Both the position numbers and the translations under genes were made by a program. Shown in pieces: positions 1 to 8,514 of a stretch of DNA of 64,000 nt. Source of the stretch: Methylobacterium phyllostachyos (GTDB taxonomy: Bacteria; Pseudomonadota; Alphaproteobacteria; Rhizobiales; Beijerinckiaceae). Position 1 is the first letter of the stretch, and every line of letters starts with the position of its first letter. The stretch lies in NCBI RefSeq assembly GCF_900103445.1, contig NZ_FNHS01000002.1, positions 248,001 to 312,000 of the forward strand. Reading direction: 5' to 3'. Below the pieces are notes generated by a model that saw only the letters and a list, made by a program, of their open reading frames with translations, searched no databases and was not told the origin of the DNA.

Positions 1-941
1 TGCGGGACGGCACGTCCAGGGCCTTCATCGGACTCGGCGGCAACTTCTTGCGGGCAACGCCCGATACGCCGGTGGTGGCGCAGGCGCTGGCCTCCTGCCG
101 GCTCACCGTGCACATCGCCACGAAGCTCAACCACGCCCATCTCGTGCCCGGCGCGGTCGGCTACCTGCTGCCCTGCCTCGGCCGCACCGAGATCGACCGG
201 AACGCGGAGGGCAAGGTCCAGATCGTGACCGTCGAGGATTCGATGAGCATGGTCCACGGCTCGGGCGGCATCAACAAGCCGGCCTCCAAGGAGCTGCGCT
301 CGGAGATCGCGATCATCGCGGGGATTGCGGCGGCGACGGTCGGCTCCTCCGCCATCGACTGGGCCGGGTTTGCCGCCGATTACGACCGGATCCGCGAGGC
401 AATCGCCGCCACGATTCCGGGGTTCTCTGGCTACAACACCCGGGTGCGCAAGCCGCGCGGCTTCATGCTTCGCAACCTCGCCGCCGAGCGGGTCTTCGAG
501 ACCGCGACGAACCGGGCCAATTTCTCCGCCGAGGCGCTGCCGGCTGAGACGGAGCACCAGATCGCGGGGAAGTCCAAGGATACCTTCGTGCTGCAGACCT
601 TCCGCAGTCACGATCAATACAACACCACGATCTACGGTCTCGATGATCGCTATCGCGGCGTGTACGGCGAGCGCCGCGTCGTCTTCGCCCATCCGGACGA
701 CCTCGCGGAGATCCGTGACCGGCTGGGCGAGCGCGTGGACATCGTCGGGACGCATGAAGACGGCATCACCCGGCGGGCCGAGGATTTCCGCCTCGTGCCG
801 TTCGACATGCCCCGCGGCGCGCTGGCGGGCTACTACCCGGAGCTGAACGTGCTGGTGCCGCTCTCGACCTACGGCGAGAAGAGCGACACCCCGACCTCCA
901 AGTCGGTGCTGGTCACACTCGAGGCGCGCGCGGCGGCGTGA
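1..941 (+). CDS. fdh4A: Molybdopterin oxidoreductase, FdhF/YdeP-like, C-terminal part (partial; probable formate dehydrogenase 4 large subunit)
   Basis: The frame is open from base 3 to the TGA at 939-941, so the gene begins outside the window and only about 312 C-terminal residues are visible. The text reads as the end of a bis-MGD molybdopterin oxidoreductase of the YdeP type: a Gly-rich IGLGGNF stretch at the edge, then a C-terminal MGD-binding domain with conserved segments around NTRVRKPRGF and SHDQYNTTIYGLDDRYRGVYG. Enzymes of this kind oxidise formate or related substrates in the cytoplasm. In Methylobacterium the fourth formate dehydrogenase (fdh4A) is a protein of this family followed by a small gene, as here. 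That name is inference from family and context; the family assignment is firmer. The next gene starts on a GTG overlapping this stop. Confidence 0.75.
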   Translation, partial: RDGTSRAFIGLGGNFLRATPDTPVVAQALASCRLTVHIATKLNHAHLVPGAVGYLLPCLGRTEIDRNAEGKVQIVTVEDSMSMVHGSGGINKPASKELRSEIAIIAGIAAATVGSSAIDWAGFAADYDRIREAIAATIPGFSGYNTRVRKPRGFMLRNLAAERVFETATNRANFSAEALPAETEHQIAGKSKDTFVLQTFRSHDQYNTTIYGLDDRYRGVYGERRVVFAHPDDLAEIRDRLGERVDIVGTHEDGITRRAEDFRLVPFDMPRGALAGYYPELNVLVPLSTYGEKSDTPTSKSVLVTLEARAAA

Positions 942-1246
942 GCGCGACGCCCGAGGAAGCGGCGTTCGTTGCAGCCCTCGACCGGGTGTCGGCGGCCCAT
1001 CCGGCGCTGCCGCCTCTCGAGGCCGGCCTTCTGGCGGCGCTGGAGGTCGGCTTGCCGGGCGACAGCCGCGCCTTCGCCCGGACCTTTGGGGTGGAGCACG
1101 CGCTCGTGCTCCGGGCGCTGGCCGGGCTGGAGGAGCAGGGCCACATCGCCGTCACGGCTCGGGATGCGCGGACGCAGCGGACGCGGTTTGCGGGGGCCGG
1201 TTCGAGACCCTGTACGCCATCGGCGCTGCCGTCATCACGAGCGTAG
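938..1246 (+). CDS. Small winged-helix-like protein downstream of the oxidoreductase (Fdh4B-like candidate), 3' end altered by a repeat
   Basis: The GTG start at 938 overlaps the upstream TGA (GTGA), so the two genes are probably translationally coupled. The 102-residue product is Ala/Leu-rich. Residues about 45-85 (SRAFARTFGVEHALVLRALAGL then GHIAVTARDARTQRTRF) look like a winged-helix domain: recognition helix, then a strand-turn wing. After residue 87 the text turns into Ser/Pro-rich residues, and the stop lies inside the palindromic repeat at 1229-1320, so the natural C-terminus may have been replaced. It may correspond to Fdh4B, the small protein encoded after fdh4A in M. extorquens, but I cannot verify that. 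Confidence 0.6.
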   Translation: MSATPEEAAFVAALDRVSAAHPALPPLEAGLLAALEVGLPGDSRAFARTFGVEHALVLRALAGLEEQGHIAVTARDARTQRTRFAGAGSRPCTPSALPSSRA

Positions 1247-1320
1247 CGAAGTGACCCAGGGCAGCGCGACGCCGTCGGGCGTGGCGCTTCTGGATTGCTT
1301 CGCTCCGCTCGCATAGACGG
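1229..1320. repeat. Palindromic repeat element, about 90 bp (family A, copy 1)
   Basis: It begins CCGTC and ends GACGG, with imperfect inverted arms built on GCTTCGCTCCGCTCGCA. Read on the minus strand it matches the element at 58728-58817: both have CGTCT.TGCGAGCGGAGCGAAG at one end, then CAATCCAG, then CGCTGCCCT.GG before the second arm. The middle differs. It lies between the 938 gene and the convergent lyase gene and supplies the stop codon of the former. Confidence 0.8.
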
Positions 1321-1344
1321 CCGAGCGATCGTCCGCCCCTTCCT

Positions 1345-2238
1345 TCAGAACCCCTTCGCCTTGATGGCCTCCGCCCAGGTGACGGCCCGGCGGTTCACCC
1401 CGAGATGCTGGCGCTCGTAGAGCCGGCCCTCCAGCTTGATCGCGCCGCGCTTGGCGTATTCCGGCCGCTCGAACGCTTCGATCACCAGCTTGGCCCGGCG
1501 CACCTCCTCCTCGGTCGGCGCGAACGAGGTGTTGGCGGGCTCCAGCTGCGTCGGGTGGATCAGGGTCTTGCCATCGAACCCGAGGTCGCGCGCCTGCCGG
1601 CACTCCGCGCGGCAGCCTTCCGTGTCGGCGATGTCGTTGTAGACGCCGTCGAGGATCGCCAGACCCTCGGCCCGGGCGGCGGCCAGCGCCATCATCATCC
1701 AGGGCAGCATCGGCACCCGGCCCGGTACGATCTTGGCCCAGGTGTCCTTGGCAAGGTCGTTGGTGCCGAGCACGAGGCAGGTCAGGCGGTTGCGCGGATC
1801 GCGCTTGGCCCGGGCGATCTCCTGGATGTTGAGGATCGAGGCCGGCGTCTCGATCATCGCCCAGATCGCGATGTCCTCCGGGGCGTCGAGGGATTCGAGC
1901 CGGTCGGCGATGCTCTCCAGCACGGCCGGGGACGACACCTTGGGCATCAGGATCGCGTCGGGCTTGGCCTCGATAGCAGCGTGGAGATCCGCTTCGCCCC
2001 AGGGCGTCTGCGGGGCGTTGACCCGGATCACCAGCTCGCGGCTGCCGTATTCCCCGCCCTTGACCGCCGCGCAGACCTGCGCGCGGGCGATCTCCTTCTC
2101 CTCGGGGCCGACCGCGTCCTCCAGATCGAGGATGATGCTGTCCACCGGCAGGGTCTTCGCCTTGTCGAGCGCCCGCTGATTCGAGCCGGGCATGTAGAGC
2201 ACGCTCCGGCGCAGGCGCAGGTCGGTCGTCAGGGCCAT
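1345..2238 (-). CDS. HpcH/HpaI-family CoA-ester lyase (malyl-CoA / citryl-CoA lyase type)
   Basis: A 297-residue TIM-barrel aldolase of the HpcH/HpaI/CitE family, which cleaves or hydrolyses CoA esters such as malyl-CoA. Visible signatures are RSVLYMPGSNQRALDKA at the N-terminus, the metal and active-site segment IILDLEDAVGPEEK, the arginine strand ELVIRVNAP, and the C-terminal FDGKTLIHPTQLEPAN. I start it at 2238 because a purine-rich AGGGAGAA ribosome site precedes that ATG; the longer frame has no such site. In the serine cycle of methylotrophs, MclA cleaves malyl-CoA. This protein differs clearly from the MclA sequence I remember and is closer to the second homologue (Mcl2, a candidate malyl-CoA thioesterase), so I give no symbol. 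Confidence 0.85.
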   Translation of the reverse strand: MALTTDLRLRRSVLYMPGSNQRALDKAKTLPVDSIILDLEDAVGPEEKEIARAQVCAAVKGGEYGSRELVIRVNAPQTPWGEADLHAAIEAKPDAILMPKVSSPAVLESIADRLESLDAPEDIAIWAMIETPASILNIQEIARAKRDPRNRLTCLVLGTNDLAKDTWAKIVPGRVPMLPWMMMALAAARAEGLAILDGVYNDIADTEGCRAECRQARDLGFDGKTLIHPTQLEPANTSFAPTEEEVRRAKLVIEAFERPEYAKRGAIKLEGRLYERQHLGVNRRAVTWAEAIKAKGF

Positions 2239-2454
2239 GGGCTTCTCCCTCGTGCGGCCGCCGGGCGGCCCGTCGTCGTTGCGGTGCACCCTAAAGCACG
2301 CCGCAGGGCATGCCACACCCCAAAGGTGCGGTTTCGTGAGTTCCGCTGCGGTTTGATACCGACCGTAATCTTCGTGCGTGGAAGCCGCGGTTTGGTCATG
2401 TTCCGGCGATTAAAGGCAGCCCGTATTCAGATCTCGGACTGTGGAATCCCTGTC

Positions 2455-2808
2455 ATGCGTAAAGTTCTGGTCGCCCTCGTCCTCGTCGGCGCGCTGGCTG
2501 CGCCCGGGGCGGCCCAGGCGCAGAGTCGGACGACACTCGGGGTCGGGTCCGGCGCCGTCGCGGGCGCGCTGGTCGGCGGACCGATCGGTGCCGTGGCGGG
2601 GGCCGTGGTCGGCGGCCTCGTCGGTAATTCGACGGAGCGGCGGCGCCATCGGGTACGGCGCGGCCGCCGCTACGGTTCTGCGGCCCCGCGGCGGCCTCTC
2701 CCGCGGCGGGCGGAGGCCGCGATGCCGCGAGCGGTGAGCCCTGTGGATCAATCGGCAGCGGCGCAGGCGCCTGCCCCTGGCGTGTCCACGTGGAAGGACC
2801 CGCATTGA
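2455..2808 (+). CDS. Small exported glycine-zipper protein
   Basis: A 117-residue protein with a clear Sec signal peptide (MRKVLVALVLVGALAAPGAA, cleavage near AQA). A glycine zipper follows, with repeated GxxxG/AxxxG spacing (VGSGAVAGALVGGPIGAVAG), then a very basic Arg-rich stretch and a Pro/Ala tail ending WKDPH. Glycine-zipper envelope proteins of this size are common in Methylobacterium and related genera; their function is mostly unknown, with outer-membrane association usual. No lipobox cysteine is present. It stands alone between the lyase (divergent) and the MATE gene (convergent). Confidence 0.7.
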   Translation: MRKVLVALVLVGALAAPGAAQAQSRTTLGVGSGAVAGALVGGPIGAVAGAVVGGLVGNSTERRRHRVRRGRRYGSAAPRRPLPRRAEAAMPRAVSPVDQSAAAQAPAPGVSTWKDPH

Positions 2809-2847
2809 GCGGCACCGAGGCGGTCGACCTGAGCCGCGATCGGCGCC

Positions 2848-4212
2848 TCAGGCTGCTGTCCGAAGGGCGGGCGGGGCGACACGCGTGAAGGTGGCGCGGG
2901 CGAGTGCTGGATAGGCGATCGCTTGGCCGATTCCCCGGGCGCCCAGAAACACCACGAAGGCGAGCCATAGGCCGGCATTGCCGAGGCCGAAGACCTGCAC
3001 CAGCGCGAGTGCCGCGCCATAGACGGCCAGCGCGCAGAGCATCAGATTGCGCATCGCCCGTGTCCAGGTTGCGCCGATATAGATGCCGTCATAGGCGAAC
3101 GGCGCAGCGGCGGCGAGCGGCGCCAAAGCGGCCAGGACGAGGTAGGTCCGGGCGGCCTCGCGCACCGGTCCGTTCGTCGTCACGAAATCGATGAAGGTCT
3201 GGCCCCCCGCGAAGGCCAGCAGGCTGACGCCGAGTCCGAAGCCGAGGCACCAGCGCAGGCTCAGGGCGGCGGCGATTCGGAACGCCTCCGCATCCCGGGC
3301 GCCCACCGCACGGCCGCACAAGGTCTCGGCCGCCGTGGCGAAGCCGTCGAGGAAGAAACCGCCGATCAGGAAGAGATTCCACAGCACCGAATTGGCGGCC
3401 AGCACCACGTCGCCCTGCCGGGCGCCGAGCGCCGAGAACAGGACGATCCCGGTGATCAGCGCGAGCGTCCGCAGGATCACGTCGAGGTTGACGCTCAAGG
3501 TCCGGCGCAGGGCCACCGCGTCGCGCAGGTCGCGCAGGGGCACGCGGAACGGGTGTGAGCCGAGCCGCACTAGGACCACCAGCCCAAGTCCCAGCCCCAG
3601 CGCCTCCGCGCCGACGGTCGCCAGCGCCGCGCCGGCCAGCCCCAGGCCGAAACCGAGGACCAGGGCAAGAGTCAGCCCGATATTCATCAGGTTGATCGCC
3701 ACCTGCAGCAGCAGGCCGAGATCGGTCCGCCCGCGTCCCAGGACCGAGCCGAGCACACCGTAATTCGCCAGCACGAATGGGGCGGACAGGATGCGGATGT
3801 GGAAGTAGGTGGCGAGCCCGGTACGCACGGCGTCGCTCGCTCCGCTGATCGCGAAGGCGATCGGGCCGATCAGGCCTTGCAGCGCCACGAGGACGAGGCC
3901 GATCAGGGCGCCTGCGGCGAGCGTCCGGGCCAGGATGCGGTCGACCTCACGGTCGTCGCGCGCGCCGGCCGCCTGCGCGGTGAGCCCCGCGGTCGCCATG
4001 CGCAGGGTGCCGAAGGACCAAAAGATCGCGTCGAAGATCACCGCGCCGAGCGCGACGGCGCCGAGCAGGGCCGCATCGCCCAGCCGGCCGATCACCGCCG
4101 CGCCCACGAAGCCGAGCATCGGCGTCGTGACGTTGGCGAGCGTCATCGGCAGGGCGAGGGTCAGCACCCGGCGATGCGTGGGCCGGTCGAGTTGCGTGGT
4201 CGCGGGTGTCAT
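2848..4212 (-). CDS. MATE family efflux transporter (DinF/NorM-like)
   Basis: A 454-residue integral membrane protein with about 12 hydrophobic segments in two similar halves, the MATE layout. The N-terminus RRVLTLALPMTLANVTTPMLGFVGAAVIGRLGD carries the family's first-helix pattern (Pro in helix 1, then a D near the end of helix 2). Such proteins export cationic drugs or metabolites with Na+ or H+ antiport. A Pro/Asp-containing N-lobe of this form points to the DinF branch. The substrate cannot be read from sequence. The DUF6460-like membrane protein lies 51 bp upstream on the same strand. Confidence 0.9.
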   Translation of the reverse strand: MTPATTQLDRPTHRRVLTLALPMTLANVTTPMLGFVGAAVIGRLGDAALLGAVALGAVIFDAIFWSFGTLRMATAGLTAQAAGARDDREVDRILARTLAAGALIGLVLVALQGLIGPIAFAISGASDAVRTGLATYFHIRILSAPFVLANYGVLGSVLGRGRTDLGLLLQVAINLMNIGLTLALVLGFGLGLAGAALATVGAEALGLGLGLVVLVRLGSHPFRVPLRDLRDAVALRRTLSVNLDVILRTLALITGIVLFSALGARQGDVVLAANSVLWNLFLIGGFFLDGFATAAETLCGRAVGARDAEAFRIAAALSLRWCLGFGLGVSLLAFAGGQTFIDFVTTNGPVREAARTYLVLAALAPLAAAAPFAYDGIYIGATWTRAMRNLMLCALAVYGAALALVQVFGLGNAGLWLAFVVFLGARGIGQAIAYPALARATFTRVAPPALRTAA

Positions 4213-4263
4213 GTCGCGACCTTAGCGGTCGCGAACGATTCGTGAACCCTCGCGGGCCGCCGA

Positions 4264-4617
4264 TTAGCGCGAGACGGCGAACAGGCGCGCGATGAACCAC
4301 AGCGGCACGACCACGATCGCCCCGGCGACGATCCAGCCGCCGAAATCGTGCAGCGAGGTCAAGCCGAGTTCCAGCAGCGCCCGGGCCGAGTCGTAGATGT
4401 GCCAGAACAGGCGCCCCGGCGTCAGCCCGAGCATCGACATGAAGGCGCCGACCAGGATCGACAGGAACAGCAGGCGCAACAGCACGCCGGCGGGCGAGCC
4501 GCCCAGGAAGCGCCGCAGCGCCGAGTCCCGCGGGCGATAGGAATCCGGCCCGTAGGCACCCGGTGGCACCGTGTGCTGCGTGTCGTCCCGCCGGTGCCGC
4601 TGATGATCGACGAGCAT
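4264..4617 (-). CDS. Small two-helix membrane protein (DUF6460-like)
   Basis: I place the start at 4617 (MLVDHQRHRRDD), giving 117 residues; upstream residues in the same frame are low-complexity and look non-coding. A polar Tyr/Arg-rich N-terminal half is followed by two hydrophobic segments (GVLLRLLFLSILVGAFMSMLG and FGGWIVAGAIVVVPLWFIARLF), the second ending at the C-terminus. The FLGGSPxxVLLRL lead-in resembles the alphaproteobacterial DUF6460 family. Function unknown. It lies just upstream of the MATE gene on the same strand, so the two may be cotranscribed. Confidence 0.6.
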   Translation of the reverse strand: MLVDHQRHRRDDTQHTVPPGAYGPDSYRPRDSALRRFLGGSPAGVLLRLLFLSILVGAFMSMLGLTPGRLFWHIYDSARALLELGLTSLHDFGGWIVAGAIVVVPLWFIARLFAVSR

Positions 4618-4892
4618 CGTGTCCTCGTGAAACCCCGCGCCGTTCGATCGGCGATGAAGCGGGCGGAACCGTGGCCGGTACATCACACCGCATCGAAACC
4701 CGATGGGCGATCGAGCGTTGGCTGGTTTCTCCCGCGCACCCGAGATGGCAACCGGCGATGTTCTCGCCAAGATGTCCGGCGGAGCGGGAGCCGCCGCCGG
4801 GACAGGCCCGGCTCGCCGCGCAGGCCAAAGGGGGATATCCCGGGGCCGGACGTTGTCTGAGGAAACGAAGTGCCGACGGGACCCAACGCACG

Positions 4893-5849
4893 ATGATCGA
4901 CCACGCCCTGTTCGACCCGGCGACGATCGATCCCGAGACCACCCGGCTGAACGCCGCGATCGTGGCCGCCCACGCGGCTTTGCCCGATCCCTGGTCTCTG
5001 TCGATCGCGGAGGTGCGCGCGCGCCGTCGGGCGGGTACGAAGGCGGCGCCCGCGATGCCGCACAGCGCCCGAGCCGAGTGGCTGACGATCGACGGGCCCG
5101 GCGGCCCGCTCAAGCTCCGTGTGATCAAGCCCAAGGCGGGTACCAAGCTACGCGGGGCCTACCTGCACATCCACCGGGGCGGCTGGGTCTGGGGCGCGGC
5201 CGACGAGCAGGATCCCTGGCTGGAGCGGATCGCCGATGCTTGCGGCTTCGTCGCCCTGTCGGTGGAATATCGGCTGGCCCCGGAGCATCCCTATCCGGCC
5301 GCCCTCCTCGATTGCGAGGCGGCCGCGCTCTGGCTGGCCGGTCCCGGCAAGGCCGAATTCGGCATCCACGCCCTGACCATCGGCGGGGAGTCGGTGGGCG
5401 CCCACCTCGCCGTGATGGTGCTGCTGCGGCTGCGGGACAAGCACAACCAGCCGCGGGCCTTCCGCGGCGCCAACCTCAATGCCGGGTTCTTCGACCTGGG
5501 TCTCACCCCATCGGTGCGCAACTGGGGTGACGAGCGCTTGGTGGTGAACACCGGCGACCTGACGAGGTTCGCCGATGACTATGTCCGCGAGGGGATCGAC
5601 CGGCGTCGGCCGGACGTGTCGCCGATCTACGCGGAGCTGAAGGGTCTCCCGCCCGCCCTGTTCACGATCGGCACCATGGATCCGCTGCTGGACGACACGC
5701 TCTACATGTCGGCGCGCTGGGCGGCGGCGGGCAATGGCGGCCATACCGCGATCTATCCCGGCGGCTGCCACGTCTTCGCTCGCTATCCGAGCGCGATCAG
5801 CGAGCAAGCCTTGGAGCTGATTGACCGCTTCCTGATGGCCCTCGCCTGA
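4893..5849 (+). CDS. Alpha/beta hydrolase fold-3 (hormone-sensitive-lipase family) esterase with unusual oxyanion motif
   Basis: A 318-residue alpha/beta hydrolase of the HSL/bacterial family IV type. The nucleophile elbow GGESVG carries the catalytic Ser. The acid is the Asp in TMDPLLDD and the histidine is in GGCHVFARYP, so the triad looks complete. The usual HGGG oxyanion loop reads HIHRGGWVWG, with Arg in place of the first Gly. The family marker VEYRLAPEHPYPAALLD is intact. The start is the first ATG (4893) after a non-coding-looking leader. The helicase frame begins at the very end of this gene. Substrate unknown; likely a cytoplasmic carboxylesterase. Confidence 0.88.
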   Translation: MIDHALFDPATIDPETTRLNAAIVAAHAALPDPWSLSIAEVRARRRAGTKAAPAMPHSARAEWLTIDGPGGPLKLRVIKPKAGTKLRGAYLHIHRGGWVWGAADEQDPWLERIADACGFVALSVEYRLAPEHPYPAALLDCEAAALWLAGPGKAEFGIHALTIGGESVGAHLAVMVLLRLRDKHNQPRAFRGANLNAGFFDLGLTPSVRNWGDERLVVNTGDLTRFADDYVREGIDRRRPDVSPIYAELKGLPPALFTIGTMDPLLDDTLYMSARWAAAGNGGHTAIYPGGCHVFARYPSAISEQALELIDRFLMALA

Positions 5850-8476
5850 GCGATCCTGCGGAGATCCTGCCGGAGCGGTTCCGGGCTTGGTTCGCCGCGC
5901 GGGGCTGGGCGCCCCGGCCGCACCAACTCGATCTGCTGCGGATCGCCGGGGCCGGCCGCTCGGCGCTGCTTGTGGCGCCGACCGGGGCCGGCAAGACGCT
6001 GGCCGGCTTCCTGCCGAGCCTCGTCGCCCTCGCGGAGCGCGGCCCGCAGAAGCTGAAGCCGACGGGGCTCCACACGCTCTACGTCTCGCCCCTGAAGGCG
6101 CTGGCGGTGGACATCGCCCGCAACCTCGACGCGCCGATCGCCGAGATGGATCTGCCGGTGCGCGTCGAGACCCGCACCGGCGACACGCCGGCCCACAAGC
6201 GCACCCGGCAGATCTCGCGCCCGCCCGACATCCTGCTGACCACGCCCGAACAGCTGGCGCTGCTGATCGCCCACCGCGAGGCGACAGATTTCTTTTCGGG
6301 CTTGCGGTGCGTGGTGCTGGACGAGTTGCACGCGTTGGTGACGTCGAAGCGGGGTGATCTGCTGTCGCTGGCGATGGCCCGGCTGCACCGGCTGAGCCCG
6401 GGGCTCGTGGCGATCGGGCTATCGGCGACGGTGCGCGAGCCGGATGAATTGCGGAAGTATCTGGTGCCGCAGCGTGTTGCGAGCGCGCACCTCTCTCCTC
6501 CCCCTTGTGGGGAGGAGCTGGAGGTGGGGGTGGTTCAGGAGGCACCGGAACGCTTGATCCTGATGGACCCTCACCCCTGCCCCTCCCCGCAGGGGGGAGG
6601 GGAAAACGCGCCCCCCATGGCCGATCTCGTCACCGTGGCCGGCGGCGCGAAGGCGGATCTGCGCATGCTCGATCTCGGCCGGGCGCTGCCGATTTCCGGC
6701 CACACCGCGTGGCACTCGATGCCGGCGATCTACGAGCTCATCAAGGAGCACCGGACCACGCTGGTCTTCGTGAACACCCGCCTCCAGGCCGAATACACCT
6801 TCCAGGAGTTGTGGCGGCTCAACGAGGATGCGCTGCCGATCGCGATCCATCACGGCTCGCTCGACGCGCAGCAGCGCCGCCGCGTCGAGGCCGCGATGGC
6901 GGCGGGCCAGCTCCGGGCGATCGTCTGCACCGCGACCCTCGACCTCGGCATCGACTGGGGCGACGTCGACCTCGTGGTCAATGTCGGCGCGCCCAAGGGG
7001 GCGAGCCGGATCATGCAGCGGATCGGCCGGGCCAACCACCGGATGGACGAACCCTCGAAAGCCTATCTCGTCCCCGGCAACCGCTTCGAGATGCTGGAGT
7101 GCCAAGCGGCGCTGGACGCCGTCGAGGAGGCCGCCCAGGACACCCCCGATGCCCGGCTGGGCGCCCTCGACGTGCTCGCCCAACACGTCCTCGGCATGGC
7201 CTGCGCCGACGCCTTCGATCCCCTCGACCTCTACGACGAGATCGTCTCGGCCGCGCCCTATGCTGGGCTCACCTGGGAATCCTTCGAGCAGGTGGTCGAT
7301 TACGTCGCCACCGGGGGCTACGCGCTGCGCGCCTACGAGCGCTTCGCCAAGATCCTGCGCGGGCCGGATGGGCTCTGGCGTGTCCGCGATGCCCGCACCG
7401 CCCAGGCCTATCGGATGAATGTCGGCACCATCGTGGAGGCGGCCCGGGTGAAGGTCCGCCTCGGCCGGACCCTGCGCGGCAAGCCCGGGACGGTCCTGCC
7501 CAAGACCGGCCGCGTGCTCGGCGAGATCGAGGATGAGTTCGCCGAGACGCTCACCGTCGGCGACACCTTCCTGTTCGCGGGCGAGACCCTGCGGTTCGAG
7601 GGGCTCGCCGAGGACGAGTGCCTCGTCACCCGCGCCCCGCCCGATACCGATCCGGCAATCCCCTCTTACGCGGGCTCGAAATTCCCGCTCTCGACCTTCC
7701 TGGCCGCGCGGGTCCGAGCGCTGATCGCCGACCCGTTCGAGTGGGACCGGCTGCCCGAGCAGATCGGCGCGTACCTGCTCCAGCAGCGCCGCCGCTCGGT
7801 CCTGCCGGGGGAGCGCGACCTCCTGGTCGAGACCTTCCCGCGGGGGAAGCGCTACTACCTGACGGCTTTCCCGTTCGAGGGCCGCCTCGCCCACCAGACG
7901 CTCGGCATGCTGCTCACCCGGCGCCTGGAGCGCGACGGCCTTCGCCCGCTCGGCTTCGCGGCCAACGATTACGGCATCGCGATCTGGATGACCCGCGATA
8001 TCGCCGAGCGTGCCGCCCTCGATCCGGACTTCATCGGCGATCTCTTCGCGGTCGACATGCTGGGCGACGATCTGGAGGCGTGGCTCGACGAATCGGCGAT
8101 GATGAAGCGCACCTTCCGCCAATGCGCGGTGATCGCCGGCCTGATCGAGCGCCATCACCCGGGCCTGAAGAAATCCGGCCGGGCGGTCACGATCTCGACC
8201 GACCTGATCTACGACGTGCTGCGCAAGCACCAGCCCGACCACCTGCTGCTGCGAGCCGCGCGGCAGGATGCGGCAACCGGACTCCTCGACGTGAGGCGCC
8301 TCGGTATGATGCTAGAGCGCATCCAGGGGCGAATCATCCACAGGTCTCTCGACCGGGTCTCGCCGCTCTCCGTATCCGTGATGCTCGAGATCGGGCGCGA
8401 GCGGGTCTACGGCGAGGGCGCCGACGAGATCCTGGCCGAGGCCGAGGCGGAGCTTCTTCAAGAGGCTTTGTCCTGA
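5846..8476 (+). CDS. Ligase-associated DNA DExH-box helicase (Lhr-like)
   Basis: A superfamily 2 helicase of the ligase-associated Lhr-like group, thought to act with PdeM in DNA repair. Motif Q-like RPHQLDLL, Walker A APTGAGKT, DELH box (VVLDELHALV), motif III SATV, motif IV FVNTR and motif VI QRIGRANHR are all present, followed by the long Lhr C-terminal domains. No ATG, GTG or TTG lies in frame between the last upstream stop (5822-5824) and the Walker A region; the first GTG (5972) sits on Walker A itself. I therefore infer a CTG start at 5846 in a CTGA overlap with the hydrolase stop, giving 876 residues. Residues about 216-254 come from a repeat element (6491-6606). No ligase or exonuclease partner gene lies beside it. 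Confidence 0.85.
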   Translation: MSDPAEILPERFRAWFAARGWAPRPHQLDLLRIAGAGRSALLVAPTGAGKTLAGFLPSLVALAERGPQKLKPTGLHTLYVSPLKALAVDIARNLDAPIAEMDLPVRVETRTGDTPAHKRTRQISRPPDILLTTPEQLALLIAHREATDFFSGLRCVVLDELHALVTSKRGDLLSLAMARLHRLSPGLVAIGLSATVREPDELRKYLVPQRVASAHLSPPPCGEELEVGVVQEAPERLILMDPHPCPSPQGGGENAPPMADLVTVAGGAKADLRMLDLGRALPISGHTAWHSMPAIYELIKEHRTTLVFVNTRLQAEYTFQELWRLNEDALPIAIHHGSLDAQQRRRVEAAMAAGQLRAIVCTATLDLGIDWGDVDLVVNVGAPKGASRIMQRIGRANHRMDEPSKAYLVPGNRFEMLECQAALDAVEEAAQDTPDARLGALDVLAQHVLGMACADAFDPLDLYDEIVSAAPYAGLTWESFEQVVDYVATGGYALRAYERFAKILRGPDGLWRVRDARTAQAYRMNVGTIVEAARVKVRLGRTLRGKPGTVLPKTGRVLGEIEDEFAETLTVGDTFLFAGETLRFEGLAEDECLVTRAPPDTDPAIPSYAGSKFPLSTFLAARVRALIADPFEWDRLPEQIGAYLLQQRRRSVLPGERDLLVETFPRGKRYYLTAFPFEGRLAHQTLGMLLTRRLERDGLRPLGFAANDYGIAIWMTRDIAERAALDPDFIGDLFAVDMLGDDLEAWLDESAMMKRTFRQCAVIAGLIERHHPGLKKSGRAVTISTDLIYDVLRKHQPDHLLLRAARQDAATGLLDVRRLGMMLERIQGRIIHRSLDRVSPLSVSVMLEIGRERVYGEGADEILAEAEAELLQEALS
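6491..6606. repeat. Palindromic repeat element (family B, copy 1) inside the helicase coding region
   Basis: A GC-rich imperfect palindrome: one arm contains CTCCCCCTTGTGGGGAGG, the far end CCTCCCCGCAGGGGGGAGG. It shares its ends and the GGTGGGGGTGGT core with the intergenic copy at 9337-9454. Here it is read through in frame and adds about 39 residues (starting LSPPPCGEELEVGV, ending CPSPQGGGENAPP) between motif III and the start of helicase domain 2, a linker position. Confidence 0.8.
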
Positions 8477-8514
8477 CCATCGATCCGCCCTCCCCCGACG
8501 ACGAGGATGCGATC

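Noticed and set aside
1345..2238. Naming the lyase mclA
   Set aside because: The sequence differs clearly from MclA as I remember it; only the family is supported.
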